This document shows positions 17,808 to 27,299 of a DNA stretch of 64,000 nucleotides, piece by piece (the stretch's first letter is position 1; each line of letters begins with the position of its first letter). This DNA is from Chitinophaga nivalis (GTDB taxonomy: Bacteria > Bacteroidota > Bacteroidia > Chitinophagales > Chitinophagaceae). Position numbers and translations under genes: made by a program. The stretch covers positions 372,001 to 436,000 of the forward strand of contig NZ_JAPDNR010000001.1 of the NCBI RefSeq assembly GCF_025989125.1, read 5' to 3'. The notes below the pieces were generated by a model that did not search any database, had not been told where the DNA came from, and saw only the letters and a program-made list of their open reading frames with translations.

Positions 17808-18323
17808 TTATTTTTTCACGCCCAGGGATCTTAATATTTCTTCGCTTTTATCCAGTTTCGGATCGGAGAATATGACAGTCTGACCAGAGGCCTTATCCAG
17901 TACAAAATCATACATTCTGCCAGCTGCCAGCTTCTGTACGGCATTGTAGATTTTATCCTGAATAGGTTTTACCAGTTCTTCTCTCTTCTTAAAGAGATCT
18001 CCTTCATAACCAAAACGTTTCTTCTGTAGTTCCTTTGCTTCTTTCTCACGGGCTACAATCTCCTCTTCCCGTTTTCTTTTCAGTTCTTCTGTCAGCATTA
18101 CCTGCTCCGCCTGATAAGATTTATACATCTTATCTACTTCCTGAAATTTGGCGTCAATTTCTTTCTGCCATTGTTCCGCCACCGCATCCAGTTTCTTCTG
18201 AGATTCTTTGTACTCAGGAATACTTTCCAGGATATATTTGGTATCTATCACACAATAGCGCTGCGCACTTGCTGCTCCCGCCATAGTCAACATAATAGCT
18301 GCTGTAATAAACAATTTCTTCAT
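17808..18323 (-). CDS. OmpH/Skp family periplasmic chaperone (first copy)
   Basis: The protein is 171 residues. A signal peptide ends near ASA-Q, then RYCVIDTKYILESIPEYKES, a coiled-coil arm rich in Glu, Lys and Arg, and the closing strand YDFVLDKASGQTVIFSDP. It is 67 bp downstream of bamA, the outer membrane protein insertase it is expected to serve. The strand-coil-strand plan matches Skp although sequence identity between family members is low. Confidence 0.9.
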   Translation of the reverse strand: MKKLFITAAIMLTMAGAASAQRYCVIDTKYILESIPEYKESQKKLDAVAEQWQKEIDAKFQEVDKMYKSYQAEQVMLTEELKRKREEEIVAREKEAKELQKKRFGYEGDLFKKREELVKPIQDKIYNAVQKLAAGRMYDFVLDKASGQTVIFSDPKLDKSEEILRSLGVKK

Positions 18324-18390
18324 GCTACAATAGATTTTTTTTGCGAAACCAAACCATGGTTAAACTTGCAATATATAATTTATTTCCACA

Positions 18391-21141
18391 TTATTCTGGT
18401 TCGAAACCGAGCATAAAGGTAAACTTAGCTGCATCTTTCAGACCACCACCGGCTTTCAGACGGTCAAACCCGATACCATAGTCAAACCCGAGCAAACCAA
18501 ACATCGGCAGGTAGAAACGCATACCGATACCCGCAGAACGGCGCAGGTTAAAGGGATTGAAGTCTTTCATATCGCGGTAACCATTGGCGGCTTCCACAAA
18601 TGCCAGCCCGAAAATGGTAGAGCTTGGATTCAGACTGAAAGGATAACGCAGCTCCATTACGTATTTGTTAAATACTGTGAAACCTTCGTATCCCTGTGGC
18701 TGACCAGACTCAGGATTGTAGCTCGGATCGGAAGTATAGTATACCGGATAACCTCTTTGGGAGATGATATCACGATCGTAGATGGCAAAGTTACTCAGAC
18801 CATCGCCACCCAGCTCGAAGCGGCCGAAAGGTGATAACCTGGTACGGTTGTTATAACGACCGATATAACCAAATTTAGCAGCTACTTTCAATACGAAGGT
18901 TTTATTGTCGCTGCCCATCGGACGGCTCAATGGTACGTACCATTCTGCATTGAAGCGGTATTTCTGGTATTCGATGAATTTAAACTGGTCGGATACACTT
19001 TCTTTCGAATAGTCTTTATTCGGACTAAAGAGAGAGTATGGCGGCGTATACTGGGCCGAGAACATAAAGTTGGAACCACTGCGCGGGAAGATCTGCTGAT
19101 CCACGGAAGAACGCGACAACGTGAGTTTCAGGTTGATGTTATTGGAAGTACCGTTGTCAAAACCGGTAATACCAAAGTAGTTATAGTTCTTCAGCTTATA
19201 CTGCTGATAGTTGACAGAGTAGATGAGGGTGAAATAGTCATCCGGCCATTTCAGCTGTTTACCGAGGGAAACGGAAGCACCCAATACTTTAAAGTGACCA
19301 TTGGAAGAAGAGGAAGTATCATATGGTCTGTAATAGTTCTGATAAGCATACGGATTCTGGTAGCTGCTGTAGAAGCTCACAGAAAACTGATTTCTCTTCT
19401 TACCACCTAACCAGGGCTCAGTGAAAGAGAAGTTATAGGAGCGGTATGCTTTACCATTGGAAGACACCCTTACGGATAACTTCTGACCATCACCACTTGG
19501 TAACGGATCCCAGGTTTCTTTTCTGAAAATATTACGCAGGGAGAAGTTATTGAAGGTTACCCCGAGTGTACCGGTTAAGCCGATATATCCTCCCCAACCG
19601 GCAGACAGTTCCAGCTGGTCGTTTGCTTTTTCTTCTACTGTATAGTCAATATCTACCGTACCATCTGCTACGTTCGGCACAGGATTCATCCCGATTTTTT
19701 CCGGGTTGAAGAAGCCGAGGTTGGCAATTTCACGGTTGGAACGGATCAGATCCTGGCGGCTGAATTTTTCACCCGGAATGGTGCGCAGCTCACGACGGAT
19801 AACGTGTTCGTTGGTTTTTTCGTTACCGGCAATCCGCACTTCCTTGATGGTAGCCTGCGGCCCTTCACGCAAACGGATTTCGTAGTCGATGGTGTCGCCA
19901 CGAATACCGATTTCCACGGGGTCTATCTGGAAGAACAGGTAGCCATAGTCCATGTAGTAGCCACTGATGTCGCCACCTTCCGGAGACATTTGTTTACCCA
20001 GTCTTTTTTCCAGCAGTTCCAGGTTATACACATCGCCTCTTTTGATACCGAGTAAACGGGTCAGTACAGAGTCGCTGTAACGGGTGTTGCCTTTCCAGGT
20101 GATATCACCGAAGTAGTATTTCTTTCCTTCGGAGATCTGCATATCGATATTCAGGTTTTTGTTCAGGGATTTGTAGGTAGTATCTCTTGTGATAACCGCG
20201 TCCCTGTAGCCTTTGGAGTTGTAGTAACCAATGACTTTACCTTTATCTTCAATATATTTTCCTTCGTTGAATTTGGCAGAGCTGAACAGTTTGAACCGGA
20301 AGTAAGGGTCCAGTTGTTCCAGTGCCCGTGTAGGCTGGAGGAAACCGTAGGTTTGCCAGAAGTCATCCGGCTGCGCCAGTGAGTCTACATACACATGCTG
20401 GTTGTCCGGATGCAGGGTCAAACGGGTACGTTCTTTCGTACCTTTCATACGTTTTTTCAGTTTCGCATCCAGGATATTGTAGTTACCTACGATATGGATA
20501 TTCTCGATCCTTACTTTGTTCCCTTTATTCACATTAAATACCAGGTTGGTCGCATTTACCTGACTGGTATCTTTTCTTTCTTCAATCTTTATAGTAGCGT
20601 TACCATAACCCTTGTCGGCATAGAATTTATGCACAACGCCGATTAAGTTTTGTTTCAGGCTTTGTGTAACCACGCTTCCTTTCCGCAAACCGGCTTTGGT
20701 ACTAATATCATCTGCTTCGGACTTTTTAATTCCTCTGAAAGTAAAAGAGGCAATCCGGGGCATTTCCAGGAGCCCTATTTCCAGCCAGATCTTATTGTCT
20801 TCGATTTTAGTCACATAAATTGTAACGTCTGCAAAGAGTCTTTGGGACCACAGGCTTTGGATAGCCTTGGTAAACTGGTCGCCACCGGGATAGGTCACCT
20901 TATCGCCTACACTGAGACCAGATAAGGACAGCAGCAATGATTTATCCAGGTACTGGGTACCAGCAACGGTGATTTCGGCAATTTCGTACTGTTGCGGAGT
21001 ACCTGTAAACACCGGGGACGCTGCTGGCGGATTGGCTGGCGGTGCGGGAGGCAGTGTATCTTTTTGTTGGGCGGATACACGAATCCCTGCACTGCAACAT
21101 AATGCTATAGCCAGAAGGCCCTTAGGAAATAATTTCTTCAT
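18391..21141 (-). CDS. bamA: Outer membrane protein assembly factor BamA
   Basis: The protein is 916 residues from the ATG at 21141, which precedes a clear signal peptide (KKLFPKGLLAIALCCSAG). A start ten codons earlier at 21171 is less likely. Five POTRA repeats follow (for example ISEGKKYYFGDITWKGNTRY and IKEVRIAGNEKTNEHVIRRE), then a 16-strand barrel ending LLGFDYGIGFDRL ... KFTFMLGFEPE. BamA folds and inserts beta-barrel proteins in the outer membrane. Its start overlaps the end of uppS by 20 bp, and it is followed by two skp genes. Confidence 0.96.
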   Translation of the reverse strand: MKKLFPKGLLAIALCCSAGIRVSAQQKDTLPPAPPANPPAASPVFTGTPQQYEIAEITVAGTQYLDKSLLLSLSGLSVGDKVTYPGGDQFTKAIQSLWSQRLFADVTIYVTKIEDNKIWLEIGLLEMPRIASFTFRGIKKSEADDISTKAGLRKGSVVTQSLKQNLIGVVHKFYADKGYGNATIKIEERKDTSQVNATNLVFNVNKGNKVRIENIHIVGNYNILDAKLKKRMKGTKERTRLTLHPDNQHVYVDSLAQPDDFWQTYGFLQPTRALEQLDPYFRFKLFSSAKFNEGKYIEDKGKVIGYYNSKGYRDAVITRDTTYKSLNKNLNIDMQISEGKKYYFGDITWKGNTRYSDSVLTRLLGIKRGDVYNLELLEKRLGKQMSPEGGDISGYYMDYGYLFFQIDPVEIGIRGDTIDYEIRLREGPQATIKEVRIAGNEKTNEHVIRRELRTIPGEKFSRQDLIRSNREIANLGFFNPEKIGMNPVPNVADGTVDIDYTVEEKANDQLELSAGWGGYIGLTGTLGVTFNNFSLRNIFRKETWDPLPSGDGQKLSVRVSSNGKAYRSYNFSFTEPWLGGKKRNQFSVSFYSSYQNPYAYQNYYRPYDTSSSSNGHFKVLGASVSLGKQLKWPDDYFTLIYSVNYQQYKLKNYNYFGITGFDNGTSNNINLKLTLSRSSVDQQIFPRSGSNFMFSAQYTPPYSLFSPNKDYSKESVSDQFKFIEYQKYRFNAEWYVPLSRPMGSDNKTFVLKVAAKFGYIGRYNNRTRLSPFGRFELGGDGLSNFAIYDRDIISQRGYPVYYTSDPSYNPESGQPQGYEGFTVFNKYVMELRYPFSLNPSSTIFGLAFVEAANGYRDMKDFNPFNLRRSAGIGMRFYLPMFGLLGFDYGIGFDRLKAGGGLKDAAKFTFMLGFEPE

Positions 21142-21883
21142 TCTGCTGAATTTGTTCGCTTGTTTTGCCAAAACGCCGTTCTCTGGTTTGGAAGTTTAAG
21201 ATGGCTTGGTAAAGATGTTCATTGCGGAAATCCGGCCAACGGGTTTCTGTAAAATACAGTTCCGCATAGGCCAGTTGATATAGTAGGAAATTACTGATTC
21301 TGCATTCTCCGCTGGTACGGATCATTAATTCAGGGTCTGGCAAACCGGCTGTACAGAGATATTTCTCCCATACTTCCGGCGTTACATCATCCGGATTGAG
21401 GGTTCCTGCTTTTGCATCCAGCGCTATTTTCCGGGCAGCATTCACTATTTCCCATCTGGCACTATAGCTGAGTGCCATGACAAGATTAAGCCCGGTATTA
21501 TGGCTGGTTAGCGCAATGGCTTCCTCCATTTCCTGCTGGCATTGAGGAGGCAACATTTCCATATCCCCTATTACGCTCAGCCTGATGTTATTTTTAGACA
21601 AGGTATTCACCTCCTTCCGGATGGTGTTTACAAGCAATTCCATGATACCATTCACTTCGTAAACCGGGCGATCCCAGTTTTCCGTAGAAAAAGCATATAG
21701 CGTCAGATAGCCGATACCCAGTTCTGCACAGGTCTCCACAATATTGCGCACACTTTCTACCCCCTCGTGGTGACCATACAGCCTGTCTTGTCCACGCTCC
21801 TTTGCCCAACGGCCGTTCCCATCCATAATAATGGCAATATGTCGCGGTAACCGTTGTAAGTCCAATTTATCCTTCAAGCTCAT
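21122..21883 (-). CDS. uppS: Isoprenyl transferase (undecaprenyl diphosphate synthase)
   Basis: The protein is 253 residues. It elongates farnesyl diphosphate with cis-isoprene units to make the C55 carrier for peptidoglycan and surface glycans. The catalytic loop IMDGNGRWAKERG (Asp 21), the helix motif YAFSTENWDRP and the C-terminal IRTSGECRISNFLLYQLAYA are all present. It leads a tight minus-strand group uppS-bamA-skp-skp, with overlapping ends between uppS and bamA. Confidence 0.96.
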   Translation of the reverse strand: MSLKDKLDLQRLPRHIAIIMDGNGRWAKERGQDRLYGHHEGVESVRNIVETCAELGIGYLTLYAFSTENWDRPVYEVNGIMELLVNTIRKEVNTLSKNNIRLSVIGDMEMLPPQCQQEMEEAIALTSHNTGLNLVMALSYSARWEIVNAARKIALDAKAGTLNPDDVTPEVWEKYLCTAGLPDPELMIRTSGECRISNFLLYQLAYAELYFTETRWPDFRNEHLYQAILNFQTRERRFGKTSEQIQQNEEIIS

Positions 21884-21931
21884 TTGTGTCAGGCGTATTA
21901 TAACAGATTATACAGATTTACTAAAAGGGTG

Positions 21932-21969
21932 CAAAGATACAAAAATAGATTAATGGCTTTTTTAGCAAA
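21932..21969 (-). promoter_or_regulatory. Promoter of the uppS-bamA-skp operon
   Basis: The minus strand has TTTG at 21966-21969, then an 18-bp gap and TATTTTTG at 21940-21947. A second box, TATCTTTG, follows directly at 21932-21939. Either fits TAnnTTTG and lies 49-64 bp upstream of the uppS ATG. Confidence 0.6.
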
Positions 21970-22101
21970 GCCCGGGATGGTCTTTTAACGTAGTTTTAAC
22001 AGCGAATTCAGTACCAGCGGGACTTTACACAAACTGGGAGAGATTTACAACCTGTTGGCAGGTATAGAATGCCTACCCGTAGAAAGTAATCCAAAAGTAA
22101 A

Positions 22102-22968
22102 TCAAAATTTACAGCGATAGGCAGTAAAAAGAAAACTAATTGTTAACTCAATGGTAATATATTGGTCCTTGTCGCGGCTGTTGCCCCGCTGACGCCCGGC
22201 TACCCCTAGCGGAGTGCCCGTTGCGCCGGACCGGTCCTGTAATCTGGCAGCTACTGTAGGCTGGCCATTAGGTAAGGGAGGAAATGCGGCTATGCCGGCG
22301 TAGGTAGTACTCACATCGTCCAGATAATCCGTTTGTGTGAAACGATAAAGCGCTTCCAGCCCGATATTCATCGTTTTGGAGAGATTATATTTAAATCCGC
22401 CGCCAATCACCCAGGCGTAGGCTACCTTGCCATAAGGCTTCCGTTCGGGATAGAGCGCGGTGCCCTGCCCTTCTGTACGCATGGGTTGCAGGTAGTATTT
22501 TTGCCCATCAAGATAGGTATATGGATTAAATGTAAAAATACTGGCGCCTCCGGTCAGGTAAGGTGAAAAACGGTAGTCGAGCGACCCCGGTTCGAACCGG
22601 AAAAAGCTAAAATCGCCTTGCAGGGCCAGTTCCCACAGATTGGTATTAAAACTTAAATTACGGCGTTTCTGAAATTCATTTTTGTTATAGGTGTCGGAGT
22701 ATCCCAACTGCATAAACCTTCCATGTGCCCGGATACCGACATAATCGTTCATGTATTTCCGGTAGTATATCCCAACGGCAGGTTTCAGGGTATTTAATGC
22801 GCCCCGGGTGTTCAGATCCCCGAAATACTGCGCTGCGCCAACAGAAAATCCCAGTTCCCCTACATATTCCAGTTCATTCTGTGCGGTGGCTTTGCCTGCA
22901 AACAGGCACCCTGCCATCAGCAACAGGGATACAACGATGTATTTAGGATATAAAATAGGTTTCAGCAT
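22102..22968 (-). CDS. DUF6089 family outer membrane beta-barrel protein
   Basis: The protein is 288 residues with a signal peptide ending at KATAQ, then the characteristic start YVGELGFSVGAAQYFGDLNT. Alternating hydrophobic strands rich in Tyr and Gly follow (SPYLTGGASIFTFNPYTYLD, YAWVIGGGFKYNLSKTMNIG). The DUF6089 family is restricted to Bacteroidota and is usually encoded between nadK and uppS, as here. Its biochemical role is not established. An envelope-assembly role is only suggested by its neighbours. Confidence 0.85.
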   Translation of the reverse strand: MLKPILYPKYIVVSLLLMAGCLFAGKATAQNELEYVGELGFSVGAAQYFGDLNTRGALNTLKPAVGIYYRKYMNDYVGIRAHGRFMQLGYSDTYNKNEFQKRRNLSFNTNLWELALQGDFSFFRFEPGSLDYRFSPYLTGGASIFTFNPYTYLDGQKYYLQPMRTEGQGTALYPERKPYGKVAYAWVIGGGFKYNLSKTMNIGLEALYRFTQTDYLDDVSTTYAGIAAFPPLPNGQPTVAARLQDRSGATGTPLGVAGRQRGNSRDKDQYITIELTISFLFTAYRCKF

Positions 22969-23125
22969 AAATCAGTTCTACTTAAACGCAAAAATGCCGG
23001 ATTTATTTAATGTATGGCTGATCATTATGCTAACAGATAAACGTTCACACGGCACTCAGGGCATAATTAATTTAAGAATCAGCAGGCAATATATTTATAA
23101 ATGTAGCAATATACTTAAACAAAAT

Positions 23126-24016
23126 CTATATTTTGATGCTATTTCTGGCATCTATTCCCCACAGCAGCTTATTACGCAGGGTATGCAGGAAGTTACTGTC
23201 GTCCAGCCGGAGTAAGCTCAGTTTAAAGTCTTCTTTTTTAATGGCCAGCTGCACAGTGCTGTCAATGGTTTCCATACGGCTGTCCATAGTGCATAGAAAC
23301 TGGTCGCTGCGCCCTTCCACTTCAAAAGAAATGACACTGTCGTTGGGCACTATAATAGGCCGTACATTGAGGTTATGCGGGGCTACCGGTGTGATTACAA
23401 AGTTACCTGCATCAGGGAATACAATAGGTCCGCCACAGCTGAGGGAATAACCGGTAGATCCGGTAGGCGTGGATACAATCAGGCCATCGGCCCAGTAAGT
23501 ATTCAGGAATTCACCATTCAGGTAGGTATGAATTTTTACCATCGCAGAAGTATCTTTCTTGTGGATGGTAAACTCATTTAAGGCATAAGGCACTTCTCCA
23601 AAAAGCGGGATATTGGCATCGAGATGCAACAAGGAGCGCTGATCTACTACGTAGGTGCGGTTAAGTATGGCCTGTACCAGGTCGTGAATCTCATCTTTAC
23701 CAATACTGGCCAGAAATCCCAGCCGGCCGAAGTTGATGCCCACCACCGGTATATTGGTATCTCTTACATAACACACCGTATCCAGCAGTGTACCATCTCC
23801 TCCGAGACTGATCAGAAAGTCTATTCTTCCTGGTAGGTCTTCTGCTTTGGAAAACAAGGCAGGTACTTCCTCAAAAGGAATATGTAGCTGTAATGTCTGG
23901 TAAAAAGGCTCATAAATGATTGCCTCTATTTCGGCCCGCTGCAGTTCATCCAGCAATAAGCGGATGTTTGCAATATCTTCTGTAATAAATCCCCTGCTAT
24001 AGAGTGCAACCTGCAT
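23126..24016 (-). CDS. nadK: NAD kinase
   Basis: The protein is 296 residues. It phosphorylates NAD+ to NADP+ in the cytoplasm. The diagnostic GGDGTLLD motif is at residues 72-79 with the following NFGRLGFLA. NEFTIHK supplies the second conserved block, and TPTGSTGYSLSCGGP supplies the third. Length is usual. It is part of a conserved gene string CBS protein - BamA-like - nadK - DUF6089 - uppS. Confidence 0.96.
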   Translation of the reverse strand: MQVALYSRGFITEDIANIRLLLDELQRAEIEAIIYEPFYQTLQLHIPFEEVPALFSKAEDLPGRIDFLISLGGDGTLLDTVCYVRDTNIPVVGINFGRLGFLASIGKDEIHDLVQAILNRTYVVDQRSLLHLDANIPLFGEVPYALNEFTIHKKDTSAMVKIHTYLNGEFLNTYWADGLIVSTPTGSTGYSLSCGGPIVFPDAGNFVITPVAPHNLNVRPIIVPNDSVISFEVEGRSDQFLCTMDSRMETIDSTVQLAIKKEDFKLSLLRLDDSNFLHTLRNKLLWGIDARNSIKI

Positions 24017-24108
24017 TCTGTCTGGCTTTTGCTTTTAATAATCAAGGACTATGTTTGCCTGTTGTGCAGGCAAAAGCGATCAGGTACTGAAAGCCGGTTG
24101 CCCAAAGC

Positions 24109-25542
24109 TCACATATCCACGCTCGTGTGCAAAAATAGTCCTTTTTGCCCTAACTGATTAATGCTATACTCTATACGTAAGCAGGTATCATAGAAGGAAA
24201 CGATATCAATCCCCACCCCGCCTGTGTAGAGCATATGATTATTCAGGAAACCGTTGCCGGGGAACTTACTGTACGCATAACCCGCATCGGCATAGGTTTT
24301 GGCAAAAATACGAATCGGTACCATATTAAATTTTTTAGGTACCAATGGTAATTTTAGTTTAATAGATAACAGTTCCTGGCGGAGTGTAGATTTCAGGATC
24401 AGGAAACTGGTACCGTCTACCACGTAATATTCCAGGCCACGCAGGTAGTCATCTGAATAACCCAGCGCCTGTTGGTTCATATAGGGTTGCTCATCCGAAA
24501 ATTTAGCCTGGCTCCGTATTCCCAGTGCCCCAAAGGTTTTAGGTCGCAGCTGCCAGTATTTGACCATGTTCAGGCGAAACCGTACATCGTCGATATCGCT
24601 GAGCGGGCCAATGCCTCTCTTCGCCGCTTCCGCTGTCAGACTGAAACCCTTGAGCGGATATACCCAGCTATCCGCCTTGATGTAGGTAAGCCGGTAGATA
24701 AGATCTACAAAACGTACACTCGTTCTACCTTTTCCCAGATAATTGGGATTGATAAGGGCCACTGAATCGGCTACTTTTTCGTAGTTATAATTCAGGAAAA
24801 CCTGGTGCCGCGTATTGATGGCTTTCCGGTAGCTGTAATTCACCCCGATGGTATACACCTGCCGAACAAAATTATCCTGCCTGAAAAAGCGTTGTTTGTT
24901 GTCGCTGGTACTATCATTCACTTCCCTGTTACGGCTATACGAAAAGAGCACACCCAATCCGTGGCGGTAATGTTTATCGATATAAGGCAGGTTATACTGG
25001 AAAGCTACCCGCTGGGTATACCCGAACTGCAGGGTGGCATTGAGGGCATCGTTACGGCCAGTCAGGTTTTCCTGTATGCCGCGTACCCCGATGTTGACCC
25101 GGCTCAGGCTATGTTTTTTTTCTACCCACCACTGGTTGAAGTTTCTGTCGGCCAGTTTAAAAATGGGAAAAGCAAAGGTGTACCAGCGTTCCCACACTTC
25201 AAATACCAGGTCGGCTTCATTGCCGGTCCAGTTTTTAATGTTGGCGGTTACGTTCAGGAAAAGGGAGGTATTGATCAGTTGTTTACGACGTTCTTCGAGG
25301 GTTTCGGCCAGATCTTTCAGCAAGATGGTATCTCCGGGGGTTGTACTTATTTCCCGCTGGATAACGGAGGTGCGGGTCTTTTTATTTCCGGTTACTATAA
25401 TGTTGCGTACCACCAGGTAGTTGGTATCGTTTGCTGCTACCGGGTGTTGAAACGCCGGTGCCGCATGATCCCGGGCAGCTGCAGGCAGGTGGCACGTGAA
25501 CAGGTATAACAAACCCAACAAATAGTAACAGCATTTCAGCAT
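24109..25542 (-). CDS. BamA/TamA-family outer membrane surface-antigen protein with one POTRA domain
   Basis: The protein is 477 residues. After a signal peptide (about 1-24), one POTRA-like repeat is seen (VVRNIIVTGNKKTRTSVIQR ... LFLNVTANI), then a beta-barrel with many aromatic strands (HGLGVLFSYSRNR, YSYRKAINTRHQVFLNYNYE). It is about half the length of BamA. Such short BamA-like proteins are common in Bacteroidota and their cargo is unknown. It sits 92 bp upstream of nadK on the same strand. Confidence 0.85.
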   Translation of the reverse strand: MLKCCYYLLGLLYLFTCHLPAAARDHAAPAFQHPVAANDTNYLVVRNIIVTGNKKTRTSVIQREISTTPGDTILLKDLAETLEERRKQLINTSLFLNVTANIKNWTGNEADLVFEVWERWYTFAFPIFKLADRNFNQWWVEKKHSLSRVNIGVRGIQENLTGRNDALNATLQFGYTQRVAFQYNLPYIDKHYRHGLGVLFSYSRNREVNDSTSDNKQRFFRQDNFVRQVYTIGVNYSYRKAINTRHQVFLNYNYEKVADSVALINPNYLGKGRTSVRFVDLIYRLTYIKADSWVYPLKGFSLTAEAAKRGIGPLSDIDDVRFRLNMVKYWQLRPKTFGALGIRSQAKFSDEQPYMNQQALGYSDDYLRGLEYYVVDGTSFLILKSTLRQELLSIKLKLPLVPKKFNMVPIRIFAKTYADAGYAYSKFPGNGFLNNHMLYTGGVGIDIVSFYDTCLRIEYSINQLGQKGLFLHTSVDM

Positions 25543-25595
25543 GTAGGCGATGTAATATTAATAAGTAACGATCCGGTGAAGGATGACGGGTTTCC

Positions 25596-25683
25596 TATTA
25601 CAAATTACGCATTGTGGTGCAGATATTCGCGAACATCATCCGCCAAAATCCACTCCACAATGCGTAATCTGAAATTCGTAATA
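25596..25683. repeat. Long inverted repeat in the gap between CBS and BamA-like genes
   Basis: Perfect 14-bp arms (25604-25617 and 25655-25668) enclose a 37-base loop. Outside them TATTAC (25596-25601) pairs with GTAATA (25678-25683). The ends carry the words ATTACAAATTAC and AATTCGTAAT, which also flank an intergenic inverted repeat at 43.8 kb, so this looks like a dispersed non-coding repeat. Confidence 0.65.
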
Positions 25684-25688
25684 CTATT

Positions 25689-26348
25689 TTACATGCCGAT
25701 ATAATTCATCAGCAGATCATAATTTTTCTTTAATAACTCTTCTTCCGGTTCTTCTGCAAATACGTATTTGATAACGTAATTAAATCGTTCAAAAGTGAGA
25801 ATCAGCGGGTGCAGTTCCTGTCTGTTGGTTTTCAATACTACTTCCAGCTTTCCGGTGGCGGGGTTGGTCATGGTATTTACGCTCAGGAGGTTTACATCAT
25901 TGGATTCAGCGATCCGGGCAATTTCACTCAGGCTGTAATCACGCGGATCTACTTCAAAGCTGATAATACCACCTGGTTCCTTCACGCCGTTATATTTGGC
26001 CAGGGCAGCCAGCAGATTGTCTTTGGTAATAATCCCCAGGTATTCATTTTCCCGGGTAATTACCGGCAGTGCCGATAATTTAAAATCGTAAAATAATTTA
26101 AGTGCTTCAAAGAGGTGTGCATATTCCATGATAGCGGGACGGGTACCGCTATATTCCATTGATTCCAATGGCACATCCGAATCTTCCAGATCCAGGATAT
26201 CATCTTCCTCCACCAATGCCAGATACTTGCTTTCCACTACCATGGGTAGTTGCGTCAGATGATATTCATTCATCAGCCGCAGCGCCCTGGCACCTGTATC
26301 TGACGGATGCAGAATGGGTACTGTTGTTATGAGTTCTCTGGCGACCAT
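25689..26348 (-). CDS. Tandem CBS domain protein
   Basis: The protein is 219 residues. Two CBS motifs are visible: residues about 8-60 (ALRLMNEYHLTQLPMVVESK) and 78-120 (FYDFKLSALPVITRENEYLG). A C-terminal ACT-like region follows (DVNLLSVNTMTNPATGKLEV). Such proteins usually bind adenine nucleotides and regulate partners. Its constant position next to nadK in this phylum suggests a link to nucleotide-cofactor status, which is inference only. Confidence 0.85.
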   Translation of the reverse strand: MVARELITTVPILHPSDTGARALRLMNEYHLTQLPMVVESKYLALVEEDDILDLEDSDVPLESMEYSGTRPAIMEYAHLFEALKLFYDFKLSALPVITRENEYLGIITKDNLLAALAKYNGVKEPGGIISFEVDPRDYSLSEIARIAESNDVNLLSVNTMTNPATGKLEVVLKTNRQELHPLILTFERFNYVIKYVFAEEPEEELLKKNYDLLMNYIGM

Positions 26349-26350
26349 AA

Positions 26351-26368
26351 TTGTATATTCTTATACAA
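26351..26368. promoter_or_regulatory. Palindrome immediately upstream of the CBS gene
   Basis: Perfect arms TTGTATA and TATACAA enclose TTCT. It is two bases upstream of the CBS start codon, so in RNA it would form a hairpin over the initiation region, and in DNA it could be an operator. The AT-rich stem is weak, hence low confidence. Confidence 0.3.
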
Positions 26369-26484
26369 TAATAGGAAAGAATATGCCAACAGAAAAAGAA
26401 ATTACTGCACTGCAACACGACTGCGTCTTTATCAGTAGCAGCAGTGGGTATTCCGGTACAATAGCCTGGTTAACTGATAGCAGG

Positions 26485-27249
26485 TTACACTTTCAGTTTC
26501 TCTATAAAGGCGTGCAGGATTTTGTTGAATTCCTCGGGTACCTCCATCATAGGTGCGTGACCGCATTTATCAATAAACTGCAGTTCAGAGTTAGGTATCA
26601 GTTTCTGGAACTCTTCCCCTACCATCGGTGGTGTAACGGTATCGTTATTCCCCCAGATTAATAAGGTGGGTTGTTTGATATCTTTCAGCTCATCGCCCAG
26701 ATTATGGCGGATGGCAGATTTTGCCAGGGTGATAATTTTGATCACTTTCAGGCGGTTGTTTACGATCTCAAACATCTCGTCTACGAGTTCTTTGGTAGCG
26801 ACTTTAGGATCGTAGAAAGTAAGTTCTGCCTTCTTACGGATATATTCATAGTCACCGCGCTTAGGATAGGTTTCACCCATTCCGTTTTCAAATAAACCTG
26901 AACTGCCGGTGAGTACCAGCGATTTAATAGGTGCTTCCGGATGTTTCAGCAGGTAAACCAACGCTACATGCCCTCCAAGTGAATTACCCAGCAGGTGTAC
27001 ATTCGTATAGCCGCGGGCTTCAATAAATTTGTGCACGAACTTGGCCAAACCACTTACTGATGTTTCCAGGATGTTTAAATCATACAGGGGCAACATCGGA
27101 ATCACAACCTTGTTATACTGCCGGAAATATTCGACCATGTGCGTGAAATTACTCAAGGCGCCAAAAAGTCCATGCAATAATACCAGTGGTTCTCCTTCTC
27201 CTTCTTCTATGAAATTAAACTTACCCTGTGTTTTGATTTCGTAATCCAT
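26485..27249 (-). CDS. Alpha/beta hydrolase
   Basis: The protein is 254 residues from the ATG at 27249; a TTG two codons earlier is also open. The oxyanion motif HGLFGAL, the nucleophile elbow GNSLGGH, an acid in LLIWGNNDTVTPP and the terminal histidine in DKCGHAPMMEVPE complete the catalytic set. There is no signal peptide, so it is cytoplasmic. The substrate is unknown; it resembles general carboxylic-ester hydrolases of the MhpC type. It lies 136 bp upstream of the CBS gene on the same strand. Confidence 0.85.
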   Translation of the reverse strand: MDYEIKTQGKFNFIEEGEGEPLVLLHGLFGALSNFTHMVEYFRQYNKVVIPMLPLYDLNILETSVSGLAKFVHKFIEARGYTNVHLLGNSLGGHVALVYLLKHPEAPIKSLVLTGSSGLFENGMGETYPKRGDYEYIRKKAELTFYDPKVATKELVDEMFEIVNNRLKVIKIITLAKSAIRHNLGDELKDIKQPTLLIWGNNDTVTPPMVGEEFQKLIPNSELQFIDKCGHAPMMEVPEEFNKILHAFIEKLKV

Positions 27250-27299
27250 TGCCAAATCTTGAAAGTCAATTTTATGCTAAAATAATTCTTTTTATTAAT

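Noticed and set aside
22585..22605. GGTTCGAACC-like word resembling a tRNA T-loop
   Set aside because: It is inside the DUF6089 coding frame, and no acceptor stem, anticodon arm or CCA context surrounds it.
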